NCBI GenBank assembly: GCA_036971475.1
Contig: JBAIZL010000005.1
Location: 174,773,386 to 174,837,385, forward strand
DNA: 64,000 nt
Direction: 5' to 3'
Source of the DNA: Prosapia bicincta
Lineage: Eukaryota > Arthropoda > Insecta > Hemiptera > Cercopidae
This document shows positions 1-38,097 of this stretch, in pieces. Below the pieces are notes generated by a model, which was not told where the DNA came from, did not search any database, and saw only the letters and a list, made by a program, of their open reading frames with translations. The first letter of the stretch is position 1, and the number at the start of each line of letters is the position of its first letter. A program made the translations under genes and the position numbers.

Positions 1-20
1 TGTGTGTGTGTGTGTGTGTG
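1..20. repeat. (TG)n microsatellite at window edge
   Basis: Perfect TG dinucleotide repeat running to the window edge, so its full length is unknown. Confidence 0.95.
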
Positions 21-429
21 TACATGTGTAAATAACATTTTCTTTAACACGAATTTGTATTTTATTTTTCTTTAAAAATTGAAAGCTTTTTGCTGATTGG
101 CAGTATCAGCATTATCAAAACTTGCTAAGTACCTTAGTTGCAAGTGTGTATATATATGTTTTTCTTTTGATTTGAAATTCTCATGAATTCATATTTTAAA
201 GTCATTACTTTATTCTTAATTTTAAACTTTTAAACTACTTACGTGAATGGGTTGTCTAGTTATTATTTTCATATACTATTTTGTGTTATTTGCATTTGGA
301 AAACGAAAACACTGATTGATGTAGTAAGAAAATTAATAAGTCTTTAAATAAGACTGATTTAATAAAATTAGTTATTATTAGAGAACTTTGTTACTTTATT
401 TTCTTGGTTCTTAATAATATGACTTGGCA

Positions 430-520
430 TAAACCTCTACTTACTAATATTTTTCAGCATCAGGTTTCCCACTAGATCAGTGCATTGTTTAATGCTGTGA
501 GTCACGAACAAGACTGTGGC
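430..520 (-). mobile_element. Penelope-like terminus fragment, family B
   Basis: Read on the minus strand, this segment shares a terminal module with the copies at 1791-1930, 3445-3540 and 6175-6262: a CTGATCTAGTG word, then GAAAC, then CTGAAAAATAT, then AGTAAGTAG. The + strand copy near 6.2 kb follows A-rich, Penelope-like coding DNA, so I read this as a detached Penelope 3' terminus. That link is inference. 521-1790 holds only AT-rich sequence with nothing I recognise. Confidence 0.55.
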
Positions 521-1790
521 TCAGGTGTGTTGTATTATTGTGAGTCTGTGGTGTGTCATTGTTCATAGAGTAAGGTTTATTTATGTGTTAAAATATAGTA
601 TTTAATCGTGAGTGTGTTTTGTCAGAAGTTTTCTATTGTGTGACAGCGTTGAAGAATGCTGATTGAAGAATTGATCTAGTGTGAAAAGTATCTGCTAAAA
701 ATATCAATAAGGAGTGGTTTTTTCCAAGTGATATCAATAAAAACATTTTTAAAAGCCTCAAGATGAGCAACAGAAAAACTGCAAGTTTTAATATTTTACT
801 TTAGTGATATTTTTAAAACATAAGCTGGTAGACTTGTGATTTACAATCAACACAATAACACAAAAGTGTTTTACTATAAATTGAGTTTATATATATTAAA
901 CCCTTTTTTTGAACAATATTTTTAAAAAAATTTGGTTGTTGAAGTTTTTTGAAATATGAATTATTTTTTCATTTGAAAACAATATAATTATAATTTGTAA
1001 CTATATTATTCCTGTCACAGATCTGATTTACCCCTTGAGTTTGAAAAAAATTCTACATTGCTTTTTAATTAATTATTGCATATTTGTTTGCTAAGGTTTA
1101 ATATTATTATTGTTTATCTGTTCTAAAACAAATGAATTTAACCTCCATGACTTTCCTATTTTGTAACAAACCATCTCAAATAAATCACTGATGTATCTCT
1201 GACAAATTTATTCATAGCCAATTGGCCTTTAAGGACATCTCTCTACTTAAATATCTATTATAAAAAAAGGTAATATAAATACTTTTTCAACTTCAATGGC
1301 TATGAAATGACTAGCAATTATTATGAACTATACTAACATTTTATTACAAAAAGCAATTGGCTTTTTACACTAACTTCTCTATTCACCCTTATTGCTATCC
1401 CTCTCTTCTCTTCCCAACCCAATTTTTCATCTATTTCTTTTTCCCAATTTCTCTCTTTTGTCATTGTTTTTTAATGGATCAATATAGTTTCTCAAAGACC
1501 GATTAGATATTCCTGATTTTTAATTTGCTCCATTTTATGACCTTTCTACTGATTCTGGCTTGTTCTTCTCTGTATCTCCATAGATTTTTTTTATGAATGT
1601 TAGTGTACCCTTTCAACCACCCGTATCAACTTCTACAGTTTTTGTTATTTTTTCAAAGTTGTATCAATAAATGACTTCTTCAGTAGTGTATTATTGTTGC
1701 ATGTATTGTGTTTGTTCTTCTCCATATGTCATTATGCTTCACTCCAGAGTAGAGCTCTGTTATTATTACACTTTTGGTATTAACTTAGTA

Positions 1791-1930
1791 AAAAAACCAC
1801 TACTTACTGATATTTTTCAGCAGACGCGTTTTGCACTAGGTGAGTCATGAACAAGCATTGAACAATGGAATGACCTAGTGTCAAATGCTGATAAATATCA
1901 GTAGGTAGTAGTTTTTTTGCCAAGTTAATA
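1791..1930. mobile_element. Inverted pair of family B Penelope-like termini
   Basis: The segment begins AAAAAACCACTACTTACTG and ends as its near reverse complement (CAGTAGGTAGTAGTTTTTTT). Each arm carries the family B terminal module, so two partial termini face each other within 140 bp. It resembles the larger palindromic termini at 50.6 and 59.9 kb. Confidence 0.55.
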
Positions 1931-2010
1931 CCAAAAGTGTAAATATTGAAAGACCTCAAAACGTATAAAATAAAAAATCTGTTAATATGTATTTCTTTTT
2001 ACTCTTGAAT

Positions 2011-2700
2011 TTTTTAGTTCATTACATGGTGAATCTTAATTAATCACTTTAACATCAGGTTATGGCTATCCAAACTTAAATTTTGTAGATTTGTAAATAC
2101 TTACTGAGACAGGACGTTTTTGATTGCTATGTGGCGATCTTCATCAGTGCCTTCTGCTTGGAGGTGTTAGGTTAAGCGGTGACAGTTTTAAAGGCAGATT
2201 TTCGATAGTATCAAAGAGTATGTATGATTTCTATTGGGTTTGTTCGTTTAATATGTTTGTACTTTGTGTTTATGTGTTTGTAAATTTCATATTATTCTAG
2301 TGTGTTGAGATGTGGTTCTTGTTTGTTGATGTGTAAGATTTCTAGGTTATGGTAAATGTCTGTGTATTTGTGTACGGTTTCTTTTATGTGATTGAAAAAT
2401 GCTGAGTTGGTGTTTCGTTTGTGTTCCTCAACTCTTTATTTAAAGTTGCGACCTCTTTGCACAATGTAGAATTTGTTGCATTTGTCGCAGTTTAGTTTGT
2501 ATATGCCTAGTACTTGCAGTTTATCTTTGTTTGTGTAGTGTTTATTTTGTATTATAAATTGTTATCAGTTTTATATGCTATTTTGTAACCCGTTTTTTGA
2601 AATTTCGGGCTATTTTATTTGATGCTTTGTTTATGTTTAGTAATGTAAAGGTTGTATGGTAATGGTAATGTATGGTTTATTGTATCGATGTTTTGTTATG
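2011..2700 (-). pseudogene. Penelope-like element 3' part: GIY-YIG endonuclease and terminus
   Basis: On the minus strand, a decayed reading frame around 2560-2200 gives GIYKLNCDKCNKFYIVQRG followed by an RVEEHKRN block and, further on, LEILHINKQEPHLNTLE. This is the C-terminal GIY-YIG nuclease layout of Penelope-like retroelements (GIY, then about 10 residues to a YIG-type motif, here YIV; the Arg of the QTGR motif survives). A stop codon follows RGRNFK and the reverse transcriptase part is missing or unreadable. The 3' flank (2147-2011) matches the terminus downstream of the Penelope fragment at 8.6-9.6 kb: a hammerhead-like core at 2147-2117, then AGTAAGT, a CGGATAGTCATAA-like word and a CACCATGTAATGAACT-like end. 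It is a truncated, inactive copy. Confidence 0.75.
2117..2147 (-). ncRNA. Degenerate hammerhead-like core, Penelope family A
   Basis: Minus strand: CTGATGA (2147-2141), a spacer A, GATCGC (2139-2134), loop CACATA, then GCAATC (2127-2122). Stem II pairs 5 of 6 bases. The expected GAAA is AAAA here, so a core G is lost and activity is unlikely. The sister copy at 9491-9517 keeps GAAA and GCGATC. Confidence 0.45.
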
Positions 2701-3444
2701 TATGTATATATTCTTTTTACAATAATTGAATAGTAATTACATTTCCCCTTATTTCTAATATACATTATATTTTCTTAGTTTTATGTAATCAGTATTTTGT
2801 ATTTTTTCTTTAAACAGTTCAGTGGTTAAATATTCCATTTTTCTTTATGCCTCTGTTTCACTGTCCAGTATTCAATTACCTTTCCTACCAGGCAATGTAC
2901 AGTTTTATTGAATCATAAGTAAAATAAGTATTTGCATTATTTTATAATTTTAATCAGGCACTGTAAATTTGTTTCAGTAACAAATGAATTAAATATAAGA
3001 ATGATCACAATGTAGAAAAAAAATAGAAATACTTGATATAGTTAAAGTGATATTTTGTTAAAGTGGAATTCCAAAAGTTAAATGTAGGGATGGATAAAAG
3101 AAGATGAAAGCATTTTGTAATTTTTGATGATCTCTTACAACAGACAATTTACCATTATAGTTTTGTGAAACCAAATTAATTTCTTAAAATTTGTTAAATA
3201 ACATTTATTTATTTTTTTTAATTTTGTGAAAAGCCTATTAAAAATAAAGGAATGAAGAAAATAGGTACTTGAGTTAAACAATATAAATTGTAGTTAATTA
3301 TTAAATTTGACACCTCTAGTGACGAAATTGGTACTGAAATATGGACAGTAGAAGTAAGACAAACTAACTTGTGTACTTGCAGTTTTCAAGTTGTACATCT
3401 TGCAGTTTTTTTTAAAAATTGCTTTCATTGATATCATTTGGAAA

Positions 3445-3540
3445 AAAACACTACTTACTGATATTTTTCAGCAGACGCGTTTCACACTAGATTAGATCAT
3501 TGTTCAATGCTGTAAGCCACGGACAAGACTGGCTCACATA
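3445..3540 (-). mobile_element. Penelope-like terminus fragment, family B
   Basis: Carries the family B module on the minus strand: GTGTGAAACGCGTCTGCTG, then AAAAATATCAGTAAGTAGTG. GAAACGCGTC resembles the 3' half of a minimal hammerhead (GAAA with a self-complementary ACGCGT loop), but the CTGANGA half is CTAATCT, so I do not call a ribozyme. 3541-5224 downstream is AT-rich with no recognisable feature. Confidence 0.55.
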
Positions 3541-5224
3541 TACAACAATCAATCAAGGTTCTAAAAACTGAGAATTATGGTAAATAAGCAATACTGCCCA
3601 TTAAAATAATAACATACAAATAATTATAAAAATACAACAAAATTAATGAAAAGCGCATTGCATTTCGAGACAGTTGTTATATACACATAATTTAGGGAAA
3701 CAGGTAGTAGTGAGGAGAGAGGAAAATTATTTCTATGCATATAAGCCACAAAGAAAGCAGTGTTAAGAGAAGCAAAAATAAAAAAATTAGCATAAAAATG
3801 TTTGTAACCTTCTGATGATGCTAACTGTGTTTGTGAAATGTATATCAAGGTTGTTTAAACATTTGTAGCAAGGGTTATTGTTGTTTAATGATTAAAATTT
3901 TAGTCATTGGTATGAATCATAATGCTGGTCTATGGCTAGGAAGTTCAGTCCATACAAAAAGATGAGGACGTACAAAAAATGTTCATCTACTTTTCGTTCT
4001 ATGTTTAAAAATCAGTTATCTGTACTTCTAAATCAATTCATTTGAATAGACTATAAATGATTTGAAATATTTTCCACCGTCTGAGGTCTCAAAGAAGGCA
4101 GAAGAAGATATCCAATACAAAGACATCTAGGAACCAAGGAATGAGGAAAAACAGTGTGAATTATTGGCAAATCATTATATAGCAAATTTATTTATTCAAT
4201 ATTAGTAAATTCATACGGTTAAATATTTGTCAAAATTTGAAACTTTTGTAAAAAACATAAACCTTTTTTGACCACTCAAAATCCAAATTTTGTTAATGTA
4301 AAAGGTTAATATATAAAATTTGTAAACTCAAATAATAGTTTACTAAGAAAGAAACTTTAACTTCAAACAAAAAGAAATTTTAAAAGCTTTTTTTAGAGAA
4401 ATTTTTAGAGAAATAAATTAAGTAAATTCTATCTCAATTTTTTTTAATGTGTTTAATTTCAAAGAAACAAACAAAATAATAATCTAAATTTGAGAAATGG
4501 TTTTCACCAAAAGTAAGTTATCTTTAGTGACAATTAATGAAATATAAAGAATATTAATATAATAAATCTATATGAGTATTTTATGAAAAGCTTATAATTT
4601 CACAAATAAGCATTAGAATAGTTAATTAAATAAGTAAATGCAGGTTATGCTGAAATATAAGAATTTTAACAAATACAATTTTCTTATAAAGGTAATTAAA
4701 ATTAACATTACAAGACAAAGATTTTATATGAGCAAATTATTAAAGAAATATAATTTAAAACCTTAAAAAAGTACTTTAAAATGTATAAAATATTTTAGAT
4801 TTTTGTTCAAACTATTTATTTGCTTATGAAAATGTAAAGAAGCATTATAACTTCCAAAGAAGAAAATTGTTAAATTATTTTTTTTGAAATTTTAGGTAAT
4901 TAAGTTTATTATACAAGTAATTAATTAAATTATTTCTCAAAATATCCTTTGTTGACAAATAAACTAGCAAATTTAATGATTGTCAAACCAAACTTAATTT
5001 ATTGAAATTATAATATAGTAAATGCAAATAAATAAAGCCATATTGTTACACTAAAAGACCTCACTCTTGGGAGTAGATAAATTAATAAATATTGAGCTAG
5101 GGGTAGAGCTAGTTGGTTTCTTTAACACAAGTCCACGAATGAGTTTTACTGGCACATGCTGCTTAAAAATAAGGTAAGAGCCTGAGATTTGTAAGTTGAG
5201 AAGGATCATCTTTTGTACTACCAA

Positions 5225-5865
5225 ACTGGCATTACTTCAGTATAATGACAAATGGTAAGACGTTTATATCTTTCTGTTCCTTAAAAGACATGGCATTACT
5301 TCAGTATAATGACAAATGGTAAGATGTTTATATCTTTCTGTTCCTTAAAAGACAAGGCATTACTTCAGTATAATGACAAATGGTAAGACGTTTATATCTT
5401 TCTGTTCCTTAAAAGGCATGGCATTACTTCAGTATAATGACAAATGGTAAGACGTTTATATCTTTCTGTTCCTTAAAAGACATGGCATTACTACAGTATA
5501 ATGACAAATGGTAAGACGTTTATATCTTTCTGTTCCTTGAAAGACATGGCATTACTTCAGTATAATGACAAATGGTAAGACGTTTATATCTTTCTGTTCC
5601 TTAAAAGACATGGCATTACTACAGTATAATGACAAATGGTAAGACGTTTATATCTTTCAGTTCCTTAAAAGACATGGCATTACTTCAGTATAATGACAAA
5701 TGGTAAGACGTTTATATCTTTCTGTTCCTTAAAAAACATGGCATTACTTCAGTATAATGACAAATGGTAAGACGTTTATATCTTCTGTTCCTTAAAGGAC
5801 ATGGCATTACTTCAGTATAATGACAAATGGTAAGACGTTTATATCTTTCTGTTCCTTAAAAGACA
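5225..5865. repeat. 64-bp minisatellite, about 10 copies
   Basis: Tandem units start with CATTACTTCAGTATAATGAC at 5230, 5294, 5358, 5422, 5486, 5550, 5614, 5678, 5742 and 5805. The spacing is 64 bp except for one 63-bp unit. Copies differ by a few substitutions (for example CTACAG for CTTCAG), so the array is young. No coding potential: 64 is not a multiple of three and no frame stays open. Confidence 0.95.
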
Positions 5866-6262
5866 TAAAAAAGACAACCCAAATCAAATTTACCCATACA
5901 CATACAAAACACACTACACTCAAACACCAATATAGACACTAATTAAAAAATCCTACAGTACATAAAAAAAAGCAAGAAACTAAACACAACAGAAAACTAC
6001 ATGATATACAAACACCACAAAAACTATCCAGAACACATTCTAAGTGACAAAACACACTCACAATCAGATACTATATTTATAAAATAATTAAAAACTTCTT
6101 TATGAACAATAATACACCACAGAACACCAATATACCATAGACTCACACCAACACAACACACCTGAGCAACAGTTTTTGTTTGTGACTCACAGAATTGAAC
6201 AACACACTGACCTAATGTGAAACGTGTTTGCTAAAAAATATCAGTAAGTAGTGGTTTTTTGC
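5866..6262 (+). pseudogene. Penelope-like C-terminal remnant with family B terminus
   Basis: A-rich, C-rich and G-poor DNA of the kind that encodes Penelope-like C-termini here. It is interrupted by stops and I see no intact domain. It ends in the family B terminal module (CTGACCTAATGTGAAACGTG, then AAAAAATATCAGTAAGTAG) at 6211-6262. It directly abuts the 64-bp minisatellite. Assignment rests on composition and the shared terminus. Confidence 0.5.
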
Positions 6263-6784
6263 TATCAACTTAAGTTGATATCTAAGTGTAATTACATGTA
6301 CATTTTCAGCTGAGACTAACATATATAACTATAAAAAATTGACACCAAATTTAACCAAACTCACTGTGAAGTTAGCAGTAGGTGGGTTTTGGTTAATGAA
6401 TACATCATCATTAATGGCATTGCGGTAGTATATCGGTTTGTTCTAGTATATGTGCGATGTGTTGGATTATAAAGGTCAAAGGTACTTATTATACTGTGGA
6501 TTCAAAGTACATCCACCAACTACTGTTATGTATTGAGGTTTTGCTTTTTTGTTATAACTTCTTTTTAACAGTTTTCTAAAAAGTATTTTCTGTTATAACT
6601 ACAAATAATTACACCTAGATGGTTTCTTCAATTTGATATCCGCCTTCAATATTTAAATACTTTACTGGTTCTTGATCTGTTGTTAGATATTCAGTTTTGT
6701 TAAACCCTAACTTGATCATTGTTAATATTTCTTTTCAAGTTCTATCACATATGTAAGTCACTTTATTTATGTAAGGTTATCACA

Positions 6785-7850
6785 AGTAGAGTAGAGTCTC
6801 GCTTAGCCGTCATAAACGAGCCTTCAGAACGCCAGATAAGCAAAAATGTAGCATAATAGGGAGGTGTTAAGGAAAAGCCATTTAATGCTATTTAACTGTA
6901 CTGTACAGTAACTCATATTACTGTATAATTAAAAGCATTACAAACGTTTGGTAAGGAAACAACAGACAAGGTTTCACTGCATACAAAAAATATCATAATG
7001 AAGAGTAGCACTGTAATGAATATACACTGTACACAATACTTACACATAAGCATTCAGTTCTGTGCTGGTTTGAACAAATTGTTGATGGTAGTCTGGTTTC
7101 CAGACGAGTGCCGTTTCTTAGCTGCTAAGTTTCGCCACCTTTGCAGCATCAAAATGTCTATTCCTGTAGCTTCTTCTTGTTGCTCAATGTATTGAAGTAC
7201 AGTCTCTAAATCCTTAACTCCGTCATTATGACAAATTCTCTGAGACTTGTGGGGTGCTTTATCTAAATCTTCAATTTCATTGTCGTTACAACTGACGAGA
7301 GTAACAATTTCTTCATCAGTTATTTCAAACTGATCATCGTCCTCATTTAACCATTTTTCAACCTCTTTCTTAGATATATCCAGGGAGATGTTGGACTAGA
7401 GGTTGAATGCTTTTTTTGGTTACACTGTCTGGTTTCACACTTTGATCATCGCCAACTTCAAGCAGCTTCTTACATTTTAGACAATTGTTGGAGCTCTTAC
7501 ATCAGCCCAGGCAGCTGCAGTCCAAAAGACCACATCCTTTACATTTACGCTTTTCAATTTTTCTATCAGGTCTTTCCCTTCTTCTATTTCTTCAATAAGT
7601 GTGGACAATAGCTTCCTATGATAATTTCTTTTCACTTCCTCCAACACAACCTGATCCATAGGTTGTCCATGCGTTAGGTGGGGATGTGAGAGATGTTGTA
7701 ATTGTGAGAGATGTGCCTTCTATGTACATCTGTACTTAAGAGACACATCTACATGAATTACACAATTTTAAACTAAGGGAGTATTCAGTCTACAGATAGG
7801 ATTTCGTTACGGTATGTATAAAAAGGAATGTCGGATAAGTGGAGGTCCGA
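6785..7850 (-). pseudogene. Tigger/pogo-family transposase C-terminal remnant
   Basis: A minus-strand frame at 7659-7477 reads MDQVVLEEVKRNYHRKLLST and ends VKDVVFWTAAAWADVRAPT, matching the C-terminal part of Tigger/Jerky-type DDE transposases (MDQGVLE..KRRYR, then KDV..W...AW). After a break a second stretch (about 7390-7064) gives an acidic EITDEEIVTLV tail, also typical of Tigger. The N-terminal DNA-binding part and most catalytic residues are absent. The left edge (GAGTCTCGCTTAGCCGTCAT, near 6791) and the right edge (TCGGATAAGTGGAGGTCCGA, near 7833) look like decayed ends. This is an internally deleted, inactive copy. Shorter frames on the + strand here are not genes. Confidence 0.75.
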
Positions 7851-7851
7851 T

Positions 7852-7882
<31 letters not shown>

Positions 7883-7898
7883 AAGAGAGAGAGAGAGT
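7851..7898. repeat. (GA)n purine microsatellite
   Basis: GA-rich repeat with occasional AAA interruptions, at the right edge of the Tigger remnant. Confidence 0.9.
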
Positions 7899-7953
7899 TT
7901 ACTACTAAAGTTTAGTACTTTTCTTATTTCAAAAAATTTTCAATCCTAAGAGA

Positions 7954-8333
7954 TACAGTAGTCTCGATAATTCGAGGTAGATGGGATCGAGTTCTCGTCA
8001 GATTACACGGAAATGCGTTCCTGTGCATTAGGCAAAACAGGAATTGTAACTAACGCTAATGGTTTACTATAATTCAAAATGCTCTAAATAAGTTTATAAA
8101 CTTTATGTGAACATTACTTGGCAGCCCGACTCATTTCCATTGCACACCGTAATGATATAAACTTCTCTTGAAAGTCCGATTCATTTCTATTGCATACCTT
8201 ATGGCCTTGGACATTTATTGGAAACCTAAGTTATTATTTTCTTTCTAGTACATGTAATAAGTTCAAATAGAAATTGGCTCGAATTTAACGGAAGCTTGAT
8301 TATCGGGACTTGGAATTTCGAGGCTCTACTGTA
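7954..8333. mobile_element. Nonautonomous pogo/Tigger-like MITE
   Basis: Bounded by TA dinucleotides (7954-7955 and 8332-8333). The left end is CAGTAGTCTCGATAATTCGA and the right end, reverse complemented, is CAGTAGAGCCTCGAAATTCC. About 376 bp lie between, with no coding frame. TA duplication and CAGT-type ends fit the pogo branch of Tc1/mariner. Confidence 0.75.
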
Positions 8334-8599
8334 ATATGTATAAAAATATACAGTGAAACCACAAGCGTAAATTGCATTGAAATCATGATGGTTCAAATGC
8401 CACTAACAACAGCATTGAAGAGGTTTAAACTCATATTAACATAAAGTTTGAATATTTAAAATTATGAAATAGTTTTTTACTAGAGTTAAGTATTAAATTC
8501 ACATTTAAAGTACTAAAGTTTTGAAAACAATAATTTATATTATCTGTGAAGATATATGTTCTTTTAACCTCTTTGAGAAAACCTATACAAAAATAAAGA

Positions 8600-9480
8600 C
8601 TTTCTAAATTATAGGTTATACCAACTCCACTTAAATTTCACAAACACTATCGGACACGATATCACATTACAATTGGTAACATACACTAATAATTGGGCAA
8701 CCAATAAAATAATAAACATCAAAAACAACAACAATAAAAAGATTAATCAACTATTAGGTAAAACAAAAAACACAACATACTCTCAACCTACGCAAAAGTT
8801 CTACCCCCGTACAGTTAACCTCACTAATACCAAATTTACACAACACGAAATGAATTTAATAAACAAAGGTCTAAAATACAACATACATTATAAATCAAAT
8901 AACATAACAAACAGAAACATTACACTACAAACTGAAACAGCCATACAAAAAACCGACACCAAAGACCAAGACTCACTTCTACATGACATAGAAAACCTAA
9001 CCAAACAGAAAAACATAACCAACAAAAACATTAACAATGAAATTAAAATCGCTGTAAACATAAAACAAAAAGCCCAACTAAACAACATTACACTCACCAC
9101 AGCAGACAAAGGCAACACCACAGTAATTATTAATACAAACAACCTAAATGACAAAATCAATGATTATATAATAAATAATAATATAGTACATCTACATACA
9201 GACCCAACAGAGATATATCACTGAACCATCAAACAATTAATTAATACATCTAAATACATTATCAACAAAAACAAAAAATCCCACCTAAAACAAATCCACT
9301 CTAAAGCACATTCCCTCCGCGCTCTTCCCAAAATTCACAAACCCAATGTTCCCATCCGAGCCATCCTTAACTACCTGAATGCCCCTGCACATAAATTAGC
9401 TAAATACAGGGACAAAATAATGAAACAATCCATAAACTTAAACACAGAAACACACATAAAAAACAGAACAAACCTCATAA
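8600..9480 (+). pseudogene. Penelope-like retroelement, N-terminal and RT start
   Basis: The open frame 8673-9224 and its continuation past a stop at 9222-9224 encode a Penelope-like polyprotein start. The block TVNLTNTKFTQHEMNLINKG is the conserved N-terminal region; TTADKGNTTVII and then ALPKIHKPNVPIRAILNYL with KLAKY are reverse transcriptase motifs. The sequence then jumps at about 9480 straight into the element's 3' terminus, so the catalytic RT core (the DD motif) and the GIY-YIG nuclease are deleted. The frame has one in-frame stop. The strand is G-poor (A and C rich). The copy is inactive and sits just upstream of MRG15 in the same orientation. Confidence 0.8.
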
Positions 9481-9640
9481 GTAAAATAGGATGAAGATCA
9501 GCACATAGCGATCGAAAACGTTCTGTCTCAGTAAGTTTTAACAAATTTACTGAATTTAAAGTTCGGATAGTCATAATTTATTGTTTAAGTGATTAATAAG
9601 ATTCATCGAACGTAATGGACTACAAATTTCAAGAACTCTT
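9481..9640 (+). mobile_element. Penelope family A 3' terminus
   Basis: Contains a hammerhead-like remnant (ATGA, stem GATC with GATC, GAAA at 9514-9517), then GTCTCAGTAAGT, then GTTCGGATAGTCATAA and AAGATTCATCGAACGTAATG. The same order recurs at 2147-2011 (minus strand), and the part from GTTCGGATAG onward recurs at 44262-44380. It ends near a TTCAAGAA word shared by the copies, about 190 bp before the MRG15 start codon. Confidence 0.7.
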
Positions 9641-9802
9641 TGAGAAGTCACAGAGTTAAATACTTTGAATGCAAAATTGATCTGTGTTTTGTTGGCGTCT
9701 TTCATCCGTGTTGTGTTTAGTTTTTATTTTAAATTGAGCCCTTGTTGTTTTATAAAGAAAGTAATATTTTTAACGCTGGTAATGTTTTTAAAATTTTGAA
9801 CT

Positions 9803-9831
9803 TATATTTCAGACAAACGTATAGTATAAAA
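9803..9831 (+). promoter_or_regulatory. Likely 5' UTR splice acceptor before the MRG15 start
   Basis: CTTATATTTCAG ends at 9812, a good 3' splice site 19 bp before the ATG. This suggests the start-codon exon is preceded by a noncoding exon upstream, possibly within or near 9640-9800. No TATA box or transcription start can be placed confidently. Confidence 0.45.
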
Positions 9832-36110
<26,279 letters not shown>

Positions 36111-36199
36111 ATCTAATGTTTAGTGAAAAATATTATTTAATTCCTAAATACTTATATTCTGTTTGAAATAACAGAAAATATTCCCATGTCCTAATACAT

Positions 36200-37276
36200 T
36201 TAACCCTTAGCGCTCGGATTTTTGTAACATGCTTTGCTTCCCCACTTGTAATTAAATTGGGACAAATTCCTCACCTGCAGGTTGCATTATTGTTTATGGA
36301 AAACTTTGTTTTCTCTTACATGATTTTAGTAAACTAAGCTATTTTTAGTCACTAATACTGTATGTACATGATTTTATTATCTTATTTGTAATTTTGCAGA
36401 GTATGATATCTTTGAAAACAGTCTTCCGGATGAAGTCCTGGTTTTCTGCCGCATGTTTTGTAGTGAAAAACTGTTTCCCTTCTACCTCCTTTTATCTTCC
36501 TGTTACTGCAAACTACACAATCCTTAGAAGTATTTTTATCATTGGAAAAGGTTAAATGTAATTTCCAATTCAGTCTTTCTTCTTTGTCAGTAGTTAACGG
36601 ACAACCCCTCTCACTATACGGGTTATTCCTGATATCATCAATGCGTTCCCTCACCAAGTTATGGCGAAACTATTTTTTTTTAACAGGATTTTCTTTCATT
36701 TCCTTTTTTTTGTTATTATAGATAATAAAACTATTTACTACATCTACATCTAATAGCCAGAAAAACATTGTCCTCCACCATTTATTTGTTCGTTTTGTAA
36801 AACTGCACGGTTCATTATATTGAACAGCTAAATCTATACCACCCATAAACTGGTTATATTTACAAATACCTGTTGGTTTAGCTATTTTGTTTAAGAACAT
36901 AACAAACATAACAAACATACATTCTAATAAATCAGGATCAAGTAAAAGGTCAGGAATTTCAGAATCACTAATTGCATGTAAAGCCACAGCAAACTACGAG
37001 TAAACAAATAACCGGCAAAACTGTAACCTACTTGCAGCTTACAACGTAGCGGCAAACTAAATTTTGTGATGACTCACATATTCCTAGGCATTTTCAACTT
37101 TGTTCACATTATTTTCAATAGAGTTTAGCACCAAACGGTAAAAGATTGAATGTCGTGGGCTTCGCCGCAGACGAGTTATAGGCATTTGAAAATCGTGTCG
37201 AGTGACCCCCGACATACAAGTAAACTGCAATATACGCTTGGCGGGGCTCCCCTGACAGTCGAGTGCTAAGGGTTAA
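36200..37276 (-). pseudogene. piggyBac-type element just after MRG15
   Basis: TTAA at 36200-36203 and 37273-37276. The left end is CCCTTAGCGCTCGG and the right end, reverse complemented, is CCCTTAGCACTCGA. Minus-strand frame 36987-36670 has CKYNQFMGGIDLAVQYNEPC and RRTxKWW-type KRTNKWWRTMFFWLLDVDVV, the third catalytic Asp region. Frame 36657-36382 has CVVCSNRKIKGGRRET then HYKTCGRKPGLHPEDCFQRY, the Cys-rich C-terminal domain. The two are split by a shift at a T8 homopolymer (36671-36678). Sequence before MALHAISDSEIPDLLLDP is absent, so the catalytic core is internally deleted. It starts 90 bp after the MRG15 stop codon. Confidence 0.88.
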
Positions 37277-38097
37277 ATTAAGTTCTTCCTGTAAACCAGT
37301 TACATTTTGACTTAACACGTTAAACACGCAGATATCAGCATATACTACAGCAAGCCAGATAAGAGTGTTGATGTATTTTCAACATTGATGTGGGAATAGT
37401 GATCTGCTCTTAGAAAGAACCTTCGTTGTACAGATACCTAGAGTTAATATCCACAGTTCCACCACCACAGATCCGTGATTTTTGTAATAGAACTTCTAAA
37501 AAGGGTATTGTATGGATTTTTATTGTTTTATGCATTTTAGTTAATGGTTTCATATTAAAATAATAGTGGTTCATATAGAAAATGTAAAATTAAATAGTAA
37601 GACTACACAGACATCTTTTAGTAGTCCTTGGAATAAATTTTGTTTTTTTCATATTTTTGTATTGCTTACTTCAAACAAATTCCAATAATCATTTGTTTAG
37701 ATTGGCGATAAAAAAAAATACCTTATTTAACAATGTATCTCCAACTACATATATTTTTATCAATTCTCTAAGGTGTCCGTTGAGAATTGGTCTTTGGTTT
37801 CAGGATGAGGGGGTATCATTAGGACTGGGCTTTTAGAATCATGAGAAAACAACCTACATAGTACTTTTATTAAATGTTAGGCAGGTTCTAGTGGTACAGA
37901 ATGTCCCTGCTTCAGAGAACACAGTAAAATCCTGTTTCCACAGTCAAATTTTTACGTGATTTCTTTGTACAATTTCTAGTAGTTTTGGATCTTCAGTGAA
38001 AATAAATTATATATTAAAAGTATTTAAACCTGTTTATCATTAAATAAAACAGCCTCTTACCACAAATTCAACAATTTTTACTTTAACTTAATGTACT
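37277..38097. other. Intergenic, between convergent genes
   Basis: AT-rich. Starts with a TTAACACGTTAAACACG word resembling a single piggyBac end (37315), without a partner. Otherwise nothing recognised. Confidence 0.5.

Noticed and set aside
3445..3540. Family B termini (0.4, 1.8, 3.4, 6.2 kb) as hammerhead ribozymes
   Set aside because: The GAAACGCGTC half fits, but CTGATCT or CTGACCT replaces CTGANGA in the best copies, so the core is not met.
37315..37340. TTAACACG word as a fourth piggyBac element
   Set aside because: No partner end within reach and only eight to ten bases match the 14.2 kb ends.
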